A DNA stretch of 46,261 nt, from assembly GCF_023333585.1 (NCBI RefSeq), contig NZ_JAIQZN010000059.1:1-46261 (forward strand), given 5' to 3'. How positions within the stretch are numbered: the stretch's first letter is position 1; every line of letters starts with the position of its first letter. This stretch comes from Argonema antarcticum A004/B2 (GTDB taxonomy: Bacteria; Cyanobacteriota; Cyanobacteriia; Cyanobacteriales; Aerosakkonemataceae). The notes beneath the pieces were generated by a model that was not told the DNA's origin, did no database searches, and saw only the letters and a program-made list of their open reading frames with translations. This document shows, piece by piece, positions 17,390 through 24,955 of the stretch. Made by a program: the position numbers and the translations under genes.

Positions 17390-18145
17390 TTGCCAACAGC
17401 ACAAATTCCCATATTACGGCTAGCACAGGTGAGCTTAAGGGCACCTGTAAGTTTACAGTATTTGCTCAAAAATATTTCTTTTGAGGTATTTCCAGGCGAT
17501 CGCATTGCCCTTGTCGGGCCATCAGGCGCTGGCAAAACCTCACTACTGCGACTATTGAACCGACTGATTTCGCCCAACGATGGTTCAATTTATCTGGAAA
17601 ATCAGGATATCCAGCAAATCCCCGTCATCCAGCTACGTCAGCAAGTCACCCTAGCACTACAAGAACCCAAACTTTTGGGGATGACAGTTCGAGAAGCAAT
17701 CGCCTATCCCCTGCTGCTACGACGCTTGCCACCACAAGAGATTCAGGAACGAGTAGACTACTGGATAGAGCGGTTACACATACCAGAAGATTGGCTAGGA
17801 CGCACTGAGGTACAACTTTCAGCCGGTCAGCGACAATTAGTAGCGATCGCACGCGCCTTAGTAATTCAACCTAAAATTTTATTATTAGACGAGCCAACTT
17901 CCGCGCTTGACGCCGGTCGTGCATCCCATCTCCTACAAGTGTCGATCCGGTTGGCCCAGGAAACTAAAATTCCGATTCTGATGGCTAATCACCAGTTAGA
18001 TCTAGCACAGCAGTTTTGTACGAGAGTGTTGCATTTGCAACAGGGAGAACTCGTTCAAGACGTAGAAGCTGCTAGTCTTGACTGGAGCAAGCTGCGCGAA
18101 ACATTTATCCAATTGGAGCAGCAGACGGTTGATGAATGGCTTTGA
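17390..18145 (+). CDS. ABC transporter ATP-binding protein (YbbL/FetA-like)
   Basis: Cytoplasmic ATPase subunit of 251 aa. Walker A is GPSGAGKTS (about 43-51), the signature is LSAGQRQ (about 144), Walker B is ILLLDEPTSALD (about 164) and the switch histidine is in ANHQLD. The compact form with a short helical region recalls the YbbL/FetA/STAR1 type of ATPase, which normally pairs with a YbbM/FetB permease in metal efflux. No permease gene lies next to it here, so the partner is elsewhere or the assignment is loose. The start is TTG at 17390; no better start exists before Walker A. Confidence 0.88.
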   Translation: MPTAQIPILRLAQVSLRAPVSLQYLLKNISFEVFPGDRIALVGPSGAGKTSLLRLLNRLISPNDGSIYLENQDIQQIPVIQLRQQVTLALQEPKLLGMTVREAIAYPLLLRRLPPQEIQERVDYWIERLHIPEDWLGRTEVQLSAGQRQLVAIARALVIQPKILLLDEPTSALDAGRASHLLQVSIRLAQETKIPILMANHQLDLAQQFCTRVLHLQQGELVQDVEAASLDWSKLRETFIQLEQQTVDEWL

Positions 18146-18353
18146 AAGGTCAAAGCACTTTATTATTTAGGGCTTGCTGAATAAGTCGCAGAAAAGGAAC
18201 AGAAGGATAAATTAGCTAATGAAGTCAGCATGGCAGATATTTTTTTTCATTTATAACTAGCTAACAGATAACTTTTATTAATCACCAACCCCGAAAAAGT
18301 TATTTTTTGTAAAAATACTCTGCCATATCAAAACAATAAGATGTGAAGAAATA

Positions 18354-18614
18354 TCATGCTCTGTAAACATCTTTCCGATGTTTGCATTGTAATAAAAGAA
18401 TGATGAGTTCTTCATCGCCGATTTCATAACGAACGCGATAATCACCGATCCGAATACGGTACTCATTATCAACACCTTTCAGCTTGACCACCCCATCTGG
18501 GCGCGGGTTTTCGGCAAGTTGCATGATTTTGACAGCGATACGCTCGTAGACATCATTCGGCACGGCATCTAGCTGCTTTTGCACAGCTTTAGGCGTAAGT
18601 ATGGTATAGGTCAT
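18354..18614 (-). CDS. RelE/ParE family toxin
   Basis: 86-aa protein of the RelE/ParE fold: N-terminal MTYTILTPKAVQKQLDAVP, then LAENPRPDGVVKLKGVDNEYRIRIGDYRVRYEI, which is the strand-rich core. RelE-type members cleave mRNA on the ribosome. The basic residues expected in the active site (K, R, R and the final CKHRKDVYR) are present. The start overlaps the upstream antitoxin by four bases (ATGA), so the two are translationally coupled. The toxin appears intact. Confidence 0.92.
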   Translation of the reverse strand: MTYTILTPKAVQKQLDAVPNDVYERIAVKIMQLAENPRPDGVVKLKGVDNEYRIRIGDYRVRYEIGDEELIILLLQCKHRKDVYRA

Positions 18615-18850
18615 GTAGATTTATTTGCCCGTTCTGCCATGTATTGATCGAAAGTTGTGTAGTCTCCTGCTTTGTAGTTAGCACGGGCAACTTGAATTTC
18701 GGCCATGTCTTCTGGAGAATCATCCTCATCCGGGAATAATTCAGCTTCCAAAAATTCCCAGAGCTTGTATCTTTCAGCAATTCCCAGTGATGAAATAGCT
18801 TCCAGCAGTGATTGAAATGAGATGTCTACTTTCACGGTATTCTCAGCCAT
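18611..18850 (-). CDS. Antitoxin of the RelE-type pair
   Basis: 79 aa, acidic, helical (SFQSLLEAISSLGIAERYKLWEFLEAELF) with a charged tail (PDEDDSPEDMAEIQ). It resembles the cyanobacterial antitoxins that come directly before RelE toxins. The tail likely wraps around the toxin, and the first part probably dimerises. Its class is not recognisable as a standard DNA-binding fold. Four-base overlap with the toxin gene. ATG start with a GAAAGTTCT leader and no strong ribosome site. Confidence 0.85.
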   Translation of the reverse strand: MAENTVKVDISFQSLLEAISSLGIAERYKLWEFLEAELFPDEDDSPEDMAEIQVARANYKAGDYTTFDQYMAERANKST

Positions 18851-19178
18851 CAGAACTTTCCTCTACTTTTAATTCTACACTGAGCATATTTCTTCAGGAT
18901 TCTCAAAGTAGCTGGATCGTGATTCTATCCTATAACAAGTTCCTTGATGGGATGGAAATCATAGCGCGGGCGGCCAAATCGATGCCTTAATTGTAGCGAT
19001 TTTGACTCCTACCACAGTCAAGGAGAATCTTCGCATATATTCCAAGCCTGCATTGAGCGAGATCCTCCCAAACGCGGGGCTAAAGCCCTCGGGCTTCTAC
19101 CCATAATTATAATGTTTTTGGGGAAGGGGGGTTTCATCTAACCGCTCAAACTTTACCTACTCAAACCTACTCAAAGGC
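18851..19178. other. Gap holding the probable 3' end of the TnpB element
   Basis: 328 bases without a gene, located just past the tnpB stop on the minus strand. It contains the perfect palindrome AAGCCCTCGGGCTT at 19083-19096 and a CTACTCAAACCTACTCAAA direct repeat at about 19158-19176. In IS200/IS605-type elements the guide (omega) RNA spans the 3' end of tnpB and the right end, so 19070-19300 is where it should be. No boundary can be fixed by eye. Confidence 0.45.
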
Positions 19179-20405
19179 TTAAAGTCCAGTCATTCGTAGT
19201 GGGTCAAGCACCACAGGGTTAAACGGCAAACCCTTTATTCCTTGGTCTAATACATCAGGAATTACTTTTCTAGTAATATTAAATGACCCATTCACATCGG
19301 CATTTAATAACCTACCATTCGCTGTTTTATACAATCCTCTAGCTATTCTATGTCCCTGAAATTCAGGTTTTTTCTCCCCATATTTAGGTACATCATCCCC
19401 ATCTACAGCACTGGCAACAGATGTATAAGATTCTTCTGTAATGACTACTTTTATTCCTTTCAATTGGGCTTTATACCTCAACATTTCTATTAACCTATAA
19501 TGTGGAATGTTCACAAATTGTTGATTATTCCTTTTACCTAAGTTAATTGATTGTTTCCAGGTAGCATTATGCCCAATTACTAGGATTCCTATTTGATGCT
19601 GTCTACACCAATCTATGACTCTTCTGCTGGCTGTATGTAGATAGTTTTCTACTCTACAGTTACGTTTATGAGTGAGATTTTTTAATCTTTGACATTGGGT
19701 TTGATTATGCTTGAGTTTTAGCTGGGATTGTAAACTGGAACGTTGTTTATTGTAAAAGGTGTTAATCGCTTTTAGTGGTCTGCCTTTAATCAATAGAGGT
19801 CTGACGCCTGTTTGATTGGTAGTTACAGCCATTAAGTTATTAACTCCTAAGTCTATACCTGCTATTTGTTGATGATTGGTTGTCTCCTCGGCTTTTTCAT
19901 AAACTATTTCGATTACATAACAACTACTTTTCGGCACTATCCTCGCCTCTAGGATTTCCTTTGGTGATGTGGGAATTTGGATTTCACTCATGGAGAACTG
20001 ACAAATTCCTTTTTTTAAGGCTTTTTTCGAGATTGATTCATGAGAATATGGGAGAATATTGCGCCCTTTGGTTTTATGTTTATATCTTGGTATTTTTGGT
20101 TGACCTAAGAATTTTTCGGGATTTTGTTTCCAGGCTTTTACAGCTTGAAAATAACTTGTCCATGCTGAATCTAATCTGCGGATGATTTGCTTACTAACTT
20201 TTGTGGGTAAGGCTTTGTAGTCCAGGGTTTGTGCTAGGAGGTGATAAAGTTGATTAAAGTTTAATTTCTGGTGGTGTTGAAAGAAGTGTTGACGATAATG
20301 ATAATTAGCTAGGTTAAACAAATTTTTCGACAAAAAACTTTTGTGGTCAATTTCTGACCAGAGGGGATGGTTTTTTGTAATGATATGACGTTCAACTAGC
20401 TTCAT
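19179..20405 (-). CDS. tnpB: TnpB, RNA-guided nuclease of IS200/IS605-type element
   Basis: 408 aa from the ATG at 20405 (a TTG at 20423 is rejected because it starts inside a repeat). The three RuvC acidic residues are present: Asp185 in AGIDLGVNN, Glu324/325 in TEESYTS and Asp370 in NADVNGSFNI. The N-terminal helical part and the GHRIARGLY segment fit TnpB. The zinc-finger cysteines normally found between the Glu and last Asp motifs are absent; the stretch SVASAVDGDDVPKYGEKKPE has none. No TnpA transposase is nearby, so this is a solo tnpB. Family members cut DNA guided by an RNA transcribed from the element end and help retain the element. The frame is complete and could be active. Confidence 0.93.
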   Translation of the reverse strand: MKLVERHIITKNHPLWSEIDHKSFLSKNLFNLANYHYRQHFFQHHQKLNFNQLYHLLAQTLDYKALPTKVSKQIIRRLDSAWTSYFQAVKAWKQNPEKFLGQPKIPRYKHKTKGRNILPYSHESISKKALKKGICQFSMSEIQIPTSPKEILEARIVPKSSCYVIEIVYEKAEETTNHQQIAGIDLGVNNLMAVTTNQTGVRPLLIKGRPLKAINTFYNKQRSSLQSQLKLKHNQTQCQRLKNLTHKRNCRVENYLHTASRRVIDWCRQHQIGILVIGHNATWKQSINLGKRNNQQFVNIPHYRLIEMLRYKAQLKGIKVVITEESYTSVASAVDGDDVPKYGEKKPEFQGHRIARGLYKTANGRLLNADVNGSFNITRKVIPDVLDQGIKGLPFNPVVLDPLRMTGL

Positions 20406-20415
20406 GTTTTGATTA

Positions 20416-20520
20416 TATAGCAACCGCCAGGGCGGTTAAGACATCCTCAAACGCTAGAACCAATTGACAGCAAGCATTTGAGTTTTAACTTTTGCTATAA
20501 CCGCCTTGGAGACTGCTATA
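20416..20520 (+). mobile_element. TATAGC...GCTATA element, variant copy upstream of tnpB
   Basis: Begins TATAGCAACCGCCAGGGCGG (20416 onward) and ends GACTGCTATA (20520). Its first 29 bases match the same end of the copy at 38159-38284 at about 25 positions. The CTAGGGG repeat is missing. It holds the perfect palindrome AACCGCCAGGGCGGTT at 20422-20437. It lies only 10 bases upstream of the tnpB ATG. Confidence 0.65.
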
Positions 20521-20581
20521 CTGCCCTTCTGGCAGCGCTGAAAACCCCAGGGCCTAAAAATTACTCATTATTGGCATTTAG

Positions 20582-21340
20582 CTATAAAAATGAGTAAGAT
20601 TGAGCAGAATTAGCTAGATTTTCTGGAACTGCATTTACCCCAGATCCATACCCTCTCAGAAACTCAGGATTAAAGCGATAGCCCACATTCCGAACTGTTT
20701 GAATTAAGCTGGGTTGACGCGGGTCAATTTCGAGTTTTTTACGCAGCGAGAGAACGTGAGTGTCTATAGTGCGGGGGTTATCGATCTCATCGGGCCAAGC
20801 TCTATGTAACAGTTCCGAACGGCTCAGCGGCAGTCCGCCAGCTTGAGCCAAGACATAGAGCAAACTGAACTCTTGGGGCGTCAGATCGATCGAATCTTCT
20901 TTAAAGCGGACGCGGCGCTGCACCAAATCGATTTTCAGATCTCCATAATCCAGGTAAGCGGGTGGAATTGCCATTCGGTTGCGTCGCACCAGCGCTTCAA
21001 CTCGCGCCAAAAACTCTTGCATACCAAAAGGCTTCGTCAGGTAATCATCTGCCCCAGCTTTTAACCCAGCAACGATATCCGCTTCAGTGTTATGAGCCGA
21101 GAGCATCATAATATACGGCTGTTGCTGTCGCAGCAGCCACCCGCAAAACTCAGAAGCATCCCCATCGGGAAGTTCCGAATCGATGATTACGAGTGTAGGT
21201 TGGCGCAGATGAAAAACTTCCCGCGCCTGATAGAGGTTGGCGGCTTGATAAACCCGGTATCCTGCCTGCTGCAAGTGCCAACCTAGCAGCGATCGCAGAT
21301 GCGGATTTACCTCAATAATTTGAATTCCAACTGATTCCAC
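20582..21340 (-). CDS. OmpR-family response regulator
   Basis: 252 aa: receiver domain (about 5-120) and winged-helix DNA-binding domain (about 130-232, LTPQEFSLLYVLAQAGG ... IDTHVLSLRKKLE). The phospho-acceptor is Asp54 in VIIDSELPDG and the conserved lysine is in DDYLTKPFG. The acidic pocket is reduced: the usual paired acids after the first strand read IIEVN (Glu10, Asn12). A short tail rich in Ser/Asn follows. No histidine kinase gene is adjacent, so it is an orphan. It is not clearly NblR, RpaA or RpaB. It stands alone on the minus strand with a 393-base upstream region. Confidence 0.88.
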   Translation of the reverse strand: MESVGIQIIEVNPHLRSLLGWHLQQAGYRVYQAANLYQAREVFHLRQPTLVIIDSELPDGDASEFCGWLLRQQQPYIMMLSAHNTEADIVAGLKAGADDYLTKPFGMQEFLARVEALVRRNRMAIPPAYLDYGDLKIDLVQRRVRFKEDSIDLTPQEFSLLYVLAQAGGLPLSRSELLHRAWPDEIDNPRTIDTHVLSLRKKLEIDPRQPSLIQTVRNVGYRFNPEFLRGYGSGVNAVPENLANSAQSYSFL

Positions 21341-21733
21341 GGAGGCTTGCTTTCCTTGCCCTTATTAAATCTCACCTTAACAGAGCCGTTTTGACAATTT
21401 TGTAACGATCGCTACCCTGGACTGGACTGTATTTTTATTGCTGACTATTCCATTGTGGATGCAGGCTTGCTCCTCTGGGTACTCCCAGGGCCGATCGTCT
21501 GTCCTTATTTACGGCCTTCTCACCGAGTCGATCCAGCCACAAAGGTAAGGACTTCGCCGGGATATAGCTAAAATAAAGGTAACGTAGCGATCGTACACCC
21601 CACAATCTAATTGTAGGTCCTGTAGATCAAGCCAAAGCTGCGCTAGCGCCCCAGCCGACAAAGCCACAATCAAAAAAGCTTTTGCCGACAGGCGTCAACT
21701 TAAGTAGACACCAGACAAATTGAAGATACGATC
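21341..21733. other. Divergent promoter region
   Basis: 393 bases between the response regulator and the small gene at 21734. A short hairpin CTGGG-TACT-CCCAG lies at 21475-21488. HIP1-like GATCG sites and a GTAGCGATCGTAC palindrome (about 21584-21596) are visible. No open frame and no recognised RNA. Confidence 0.5.
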
Positions 21734-21982
21734 ATGCTTCAGGACACTGATACTATCCGCCACTACCAAAAACTTACCGACGCCCTCGTCGAGATGTGGC
21801 ATCGCGGCTATAGATACGATAGTTTGCGGTTATATTTGGACGGCTATTTAGCTGCACTGCGGCATACCAACGCAATTGAACCATACCGCATCCATCGCTT
21901 AGAGGAGGAAGCAACTCGTTACATATACGATCGATCGAACTTTGAAATTCCACAGACTCAACCCCAATCCGACTACTACTGA
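21734..21982 (+). CDS. Small conserved cyanobacterial protein (DUF6761-like)
   Basis: 82 aa, soluble and helical, with TDALVEMWHRGYRYDSLRLYL, then GYLAALRHTNAIEPYRIHRLEEEATRYIYD. It looks like a conserved cyanobacterial family, probably DUF6761, of unknown role. ATG start at 21734 preceded by an AAGATACGATC leader with no strong ribosome site. The TGA stop lies inside the stem of the hairpin at 21976-22008. There is no neighbour on the same strand close enough to form an operon. Confidence 0.82.
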   Translation: MLQDTDTIRHYQKLTDALVEMWHRGYRYDSLRLYLDGYLAALRHTNAIEPYRIHRLEEEATRYIYDRSNFEIPQTQPQSDYY

Positions 21983-22008
21983 TGCTTTTTTAGTATTGGC
22001 ATCAGTAG
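21976..22008. terminator. Hairpin over the stop codon, possible terminator
   Basis: CTACTGATGC (21976-21985) pairs perfectly with GCATCAGTAG (21999-22008) around a T-rich 13-base loop. The stop codon of the 82-aa gene is in the left arm. There is no T-run after the right arm. It parallels the hairpin at 7682-7708. Confidence 0.5.
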
Positions 22009-22159
22009 GTTACCCGAAAAAAATTTTCACCTGTTGCCTGTGGATGATACTTTTAAACGGTCTACAGGTACCAAATTTTTAGTTTTCGGTTACAATCCTT
22101 ATCGTTTTTTTATTCATTTTTGTGTAAATTTCATTTATAGCAAAGTGCTTAGGCTTTAG

Positions 22160-22200
22160 CTTTGTAGGTTGGGTTTCTTACCTCAACCCAACCTACAAAG
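22160..22200. repeat. Perfect 16-bp hairpin of the GTAGGTTGGGTT family
   Basis: CTTTGTAGGTTGGGTT at 22160-22175 pairs with AACCCAACCTACAAAG at 22185-22200 around a 9-base loop. GTAGGTTGGGTT-type palindromes are a widespread dispersed repeat in cyanobacterial genomes. It is immediately followed by the next repeat. Confidence 0.85.
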
Positions 22201-22205
22201 AATGG

Positions 22206-22380
22206 GGCTCTTTCGGAGTTGTTATGCTTTTGTTCAAAAAAATAACATTTTTATATAGCTAGGAACTAGGGGAAAAAGGGTCTAGAATCAAGGGTTTGGT
22301 GGAATTAAAAATGTCCTAACCGACGAGAGCGGTTGCTATACCTCTGCTCCAGAGAGCGAATAGCATAGTAAATACGAAAG
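22206..22380 (-). repeat. Dispersed repeat, copy interrupted by a TATAGC element
   Basis: On the minus strand the two outer parts (22341-22380 and 22206-22253) align with 37034-37131. The shared right part spans about 45 bases with one difference (GCATAACAACTCC against GCATAAGAACTCC). The left parts share GTATTTACTATGCTATT and GGAGCAGAGG. The middle, 22254-22340, is absent from the other copy. Confidence 0.85.
22254..22340 (-). mobile_element. TATAGC...GCTATA element, 87 bp, inserted in another repeat
   Basis: Begins TATAGCTAGGAACTAGGGG and ends GCGGTTGCTATA. Two CTAGGGG-like units. Its sequence closely follows the copy at 40944-41042 (shared AACCGCTCTCGTC and TTTTTAATTCCACCAAACCC). The surrounding repeat exists without it at 37034-37131, so this is a real insertion. 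Confidence 0.9.
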
Positions 22381-22498
22381 AGGAAATTATTAGTATTTGG
22401 GGAGATAGCATTCCCCAAGATCGAATCAAGGAAAAATCAATGATTTTGATTGGGAAATGCTTCGCCCCAGCCTCCAAGATAAGGCAAGAGCCTTTGCT

Positions 22499-22822
22499 CT
22501 AGGATGCTAACGCAACCTCTACCTTTTGCTGTAACTCACCCTTTTGATACATCTCGATCATAATGTCAGAGCCGCCTACCAACTCACCATCAATGTAAAC
22601 CTGGGGAATAGTCGGCCAATTGGCATACTCTTTAATTCCCTGACGAATTTCCTGATCTTGTAAGACATCAAAAGTTTCGTAGGGAACGCCCAATGTGTTG
22701 AGAATCTGAACCACATTGTTAGAGAAACCACACTGGGGCATAAGCTTGTTGCCCTTCATGAACACGAAAATTTTATTGTGTTTTACCAAGTTGTCAATTC
22801 GTTCTTTGAGTTCCGGTGTCAT
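22499..22822 (-). CDS. grxD: Grx4-type monothiol glutaredoxin
   Basis: 107 aa. The monothiol active site is CGFS (Cys31-Ser34), with MKGNKLMPQ just before it, and the glutathione-binding parts WPTIPQVYIDGELVGG and GSDIMIEMYQKGEL follow. Grx4 proteins bind a bridging [2Fe-2S] cluster with glutathione and deliver or sense iron-sulphur clusters, often together with BolA. The bolA gene lies 157 bases upstream on the same strand, so the pair is probably functionally linked. Full length and normal. In cyanobacteria this protein is also known as Grx3. Confidence 0.94.
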   Translation of the reverse strand: MTPELKERIDNLVKHNKIFVFMKGNKLMPQCGFSNNVVQILNTLGVPYETFDVLQDQEIRQGIKEYANWPTIPQVYIDGELVGGSDIMIEMYQKGELQQKVEVALAS

Positions 22823-22979
22823 AATTCTTCACTGCCTTCGTGTAAAGTGCGATCGACTCGCGATCGCTTTGTTGTCCAGTATTTTTTTCAGCGCAATTGT
22901 GGGTTAGAAAATACTAAGGTCACCCTACGCTTGGTAGTTAATCGAGCGTTATGCCGCTTCAAGCAAACTAATCGGGGGC

Positions 22980-23219
22980 TTACTGAGCCTGGGGAATCGA
23001 GGTTTTCAGAGCCAGAGCGTGGATAGCTTCTGAAGACATCGCTTGTCGCAGCGCACCGTAAACCATCTGGTGCTGTTGAACAAGCCCCTTGCCTTCAAAC
23101 AAAGAAGAAACCACCGTCACTTGATAGTGATCGCCGCCGCCGGTCAAGTCTTGAACCTGAACCAGTGCATCAGGAAATTCCTCCTTAATCATAGCTTCAA
23201 CCCGATCGGGACTAATCAT
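22980..23219 (-). CDS. BolA family protein
   Basis: 79 aa with the BolA fold signature: [31 protein letters not shown], then [18 protein letters not shown], with the conserved histidine in GDHYQV and the helix after it. BolA partners with CGFS glutaredoxins on a shared iron-sulphur cluster, and grxD follows on the same strand. The gap between them carries HIP1 sites, and a separate promoter is possible. ATG start with GAGAGGAATG as ribosome site. Confidence 0.92.
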   Translation of the reverse strand: MISPDRVEAMIKEEFPDALVQVQDLTGGGDHYQVTVVSSLFEGKGLVQQHQMVYGALRQAMSSEAIHALALKTSIPQAQ

Positions 23220-23271
23220 TCCATTCCTCTCGCTTAAAAACGGTTCGCTCTTTGTTTTAAATCTACTTTAA

Positions 23272-23892
23272 CTATTGAGCCGAAGAAGACGGCGAGTTAT
23301 TCCCAGTTCTGGGGTAAGGCGAATCCACAAACCCCAATTCAAATAACTGCTGATAGGCTTTTTTCCCCAAATCGCGAGTCGGATTTTGAGAGCGAATAAT
23401 CTGAACCAGCAACGGCACAGCCAATTCAGGCTGATTTTGCGCCCGGTGTACCAGTGCCAGCTGATAGGTTGCCTCATCCCGCATTTGCGCCGTTTCTACT
23501 GCCTTGCGCCGTTGGGTATCAGATATGCGGTTATCGATCCCTGAGAAACTGCCAGCTAACTCTTGATAGAAGTTAGACAACTGATTGAAAACCTGACGAG
23601 CGTCCTGGAGTTTCTTCATCGCCAAAGCATAGTTTTGAGCCGAAACGGCGCTACTGGCTTCAGACATGAGACGCTGCCCGCCTTGGAGGCTAAGTAAACT
23701 ATTATCCTGAGTTAGGGGACGCAGCTCGTTCGTCTCTGTCCCTTCCAAAGGCTGGACTTGATTGGGAGCAGCTGGCGGGGAAGATTCCTGTGCTTGGACT
23801 TGGAATGGTGCAAACACAGTCAAAGCTGCCAGGAGAGGCAGGAAAGTGAAGCCGTTGAGGTGGAGTAAGCGAACAGATCCAGAAACTACCAT
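23272..23892 (-). CDS. Exported TPR-like protein
   Basis: 206 aa. The N-terminus is a signal peptide: basic start, hydrophobic FLPLLAALTVFAPF, cleavage likely after QVQAQ (about residue 35). The mature part has a Pro/Glu-rich spacer, then helices resembling tetratricopeptide repeats (QNYALAMKKLQDARQVFNQLS ... YQLALVHRAQNQPELAVPLL). A Ser-rich tail ends the protein. It should act in the periplasm or thylakoid lumen; its role is unknown. It sits 52 bases upstream of bolA on the same strand, so the two could share a transcript. Confidence 0.8.
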   Translation of the reverse strand: MVVSGSVRLLHLNGFTFLPLLAALTVFAPFQVQAQESSPPAAPNQVQPLEGTETNELRPLTQDNSLLSLQGGQRLMSEASSAVSAQNYALAMKKLQDARQVFNQLSNFYQELAGSFSGIDNRISDTQRRKAVETAQMRDEATYQLALVHRAQNQPELAVPLLVQIIRSQNPTRDLGKKAYQQLFELGFVDSPYPRTGNNSPSSSAQ

Positions 23893-24008
23893 GAACTAGG
23901 TTTGCGTCTTAGCACAAACAGGATGGATATTTACTTCGGAGTATATTACCATTCCCAGGCAAAAGTGGGTCGGTATCTGACAAAAATAATTTAAACACAG
24001 TTTTTATG

Positions 24009-24722
24009 TTAGCTCTCGTGCAGCATCCGAAGAGCAGTTTCCAGATCCGCAGTCAAACGTTGTGCCCCTTTTTTCACTGTTTCGGTGCGGTAATCGGCGA
24101 CATTCAGCGGAGAACCGATGCTGATTTTGATATCGCAGCCTCTGTGGGGTATGGATTTGCTGTATTTAATGCTGATGGGGACAATTTTTATCCCCAAGCC
24201 AGATTTGCTCGCTTCTGCTTGTAGGGCTATACGCGCCAATCCAGGTTTAAGCGGATGGATTTGGTTGTCAAAAAAGATGTTTCCTTCAGGAAACAAAACC
24301 AGACTTTCCCCATTTTGGAGTAGCTCAACTCCATGCCGCAAACTGCCAATTCCGGGATGTTCGGTGTCAACGGGGAAACCTCCGAAGCGCCGGACAAACC
24401 AGCCTTGGAGTCCTGTCATTTCATTAGCCGAAACCATAAACCGCAGATCCCGCCCTGTAATATCCCGACCAGCTGCATAGGGCACCATAAAAGAATCCCA
24501 ACGAGAGCGATGGGTGGGCGCTAGGATAACTGGCCCTTCTGTGGGTAAATGTTCCCGACCCGTCACCGAAATCTCACCGAAGTAAAAAGGTAAAATAATC
24601 CGACGCCCCAAGGGATAAGCCAACTGACTGAACCAAGGCGCAACGTGAGAGGTAACAGTAGTTACCTTTGCCGGTGTTGAAGTTGCAAGGGTTTGTGCAG
24701 AAGAGTTGAGCGGGATCGTCAT
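24009..24722 (-). CDS. plsC: 1-acyl-sn-glycerol-3-phosphate acyltransferase
   Basis: 237-aa membrane-associated acyltransferase that makes phosphatidic acid from lysophosphatidate. The catalytic HxxxxD motif is HRSRWD (His71-Asp76) in APTHRSRWDSFM. The substrate-binding motif is LFPEGNIFFDN (about 136-146), and GGFPVD carries the third motif. No clear transmembrane helix is seen beyond one hydrophobic stretch near 30-50. It belongs to the PlsC-like group common in cyanobacteria. ATG at 24722 preceded by GGGAAGG-type sequence. A paralogue elsewhere could be the main enzyme. Confidence 0.9.
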   Translation of the reverse strand: MTIPLNSSAQTLATSTPAKVTTVTSHVAPWFSQLAYPLGRRIILPFYFGEISVTGREHLPTEGPVILAPTHRSRWDSFMVPYAAGRDITGRDLRFMVSANEMTGLQGWFVRRFGGFPVDTEHPGIGSLRHGVELLQNGESLVLFPEGNIFFDNQIHPLKPGLARIALQAEASKSGLGIKIVPISIKYSKSIPHRGCDIKISIGSPLNVADYRTETVKKGAQRLTADLETALRMLHES

Positions 24723-24832
24723 AGGGAAGGTTAGTAACTACATCGAAGCATCTTCAATTCCACCGTAAATTTTCTGTGGTGAGTTGTCTTCTATTAAAGG
24801 GACAGTTCTACGGGTGTCATTAGTCGGAAAAA

Positions 24833-24902
24833 TATAGCTAGGGACTAGGGGCTAGGGTTTCAGAAATTAAGAACGTCCTAACTGACTTTCATCGGTTGCT
24901 GT
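24833..24902 (-). mobile_element. TATAGC element, three-unit copy
   Basis: Begins TATAGCTAGGGACTAGGGGC; three CTAGGG(G)-type units, then the shared AATTAAGAACGTCCTAACTG and an end CGGTTGCTGT. The right terminal GCTATA is worn to GCTGTT. It lies between plsC and tadA. Confidence 0.85.
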
Positions 24903-24955
24903 TCCCAGGCAAAATCTGTGGAAGGTAAAAACTAAAACAAAGGCTTTTTGTCTTT

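Noticed and set aside
18168-18187. GGGCTTGCTGAATAAGTC resembling an insertion-sequence end
   Set aside because: Only one end is seen, no transposase frame and no second end nearby; too little to call.
18611-20423. TnpB and RelE-type pair as one defence island
   Set aside because: They lie next to each other but have separate ends and no further defence genes; proximity alone is not evidence.
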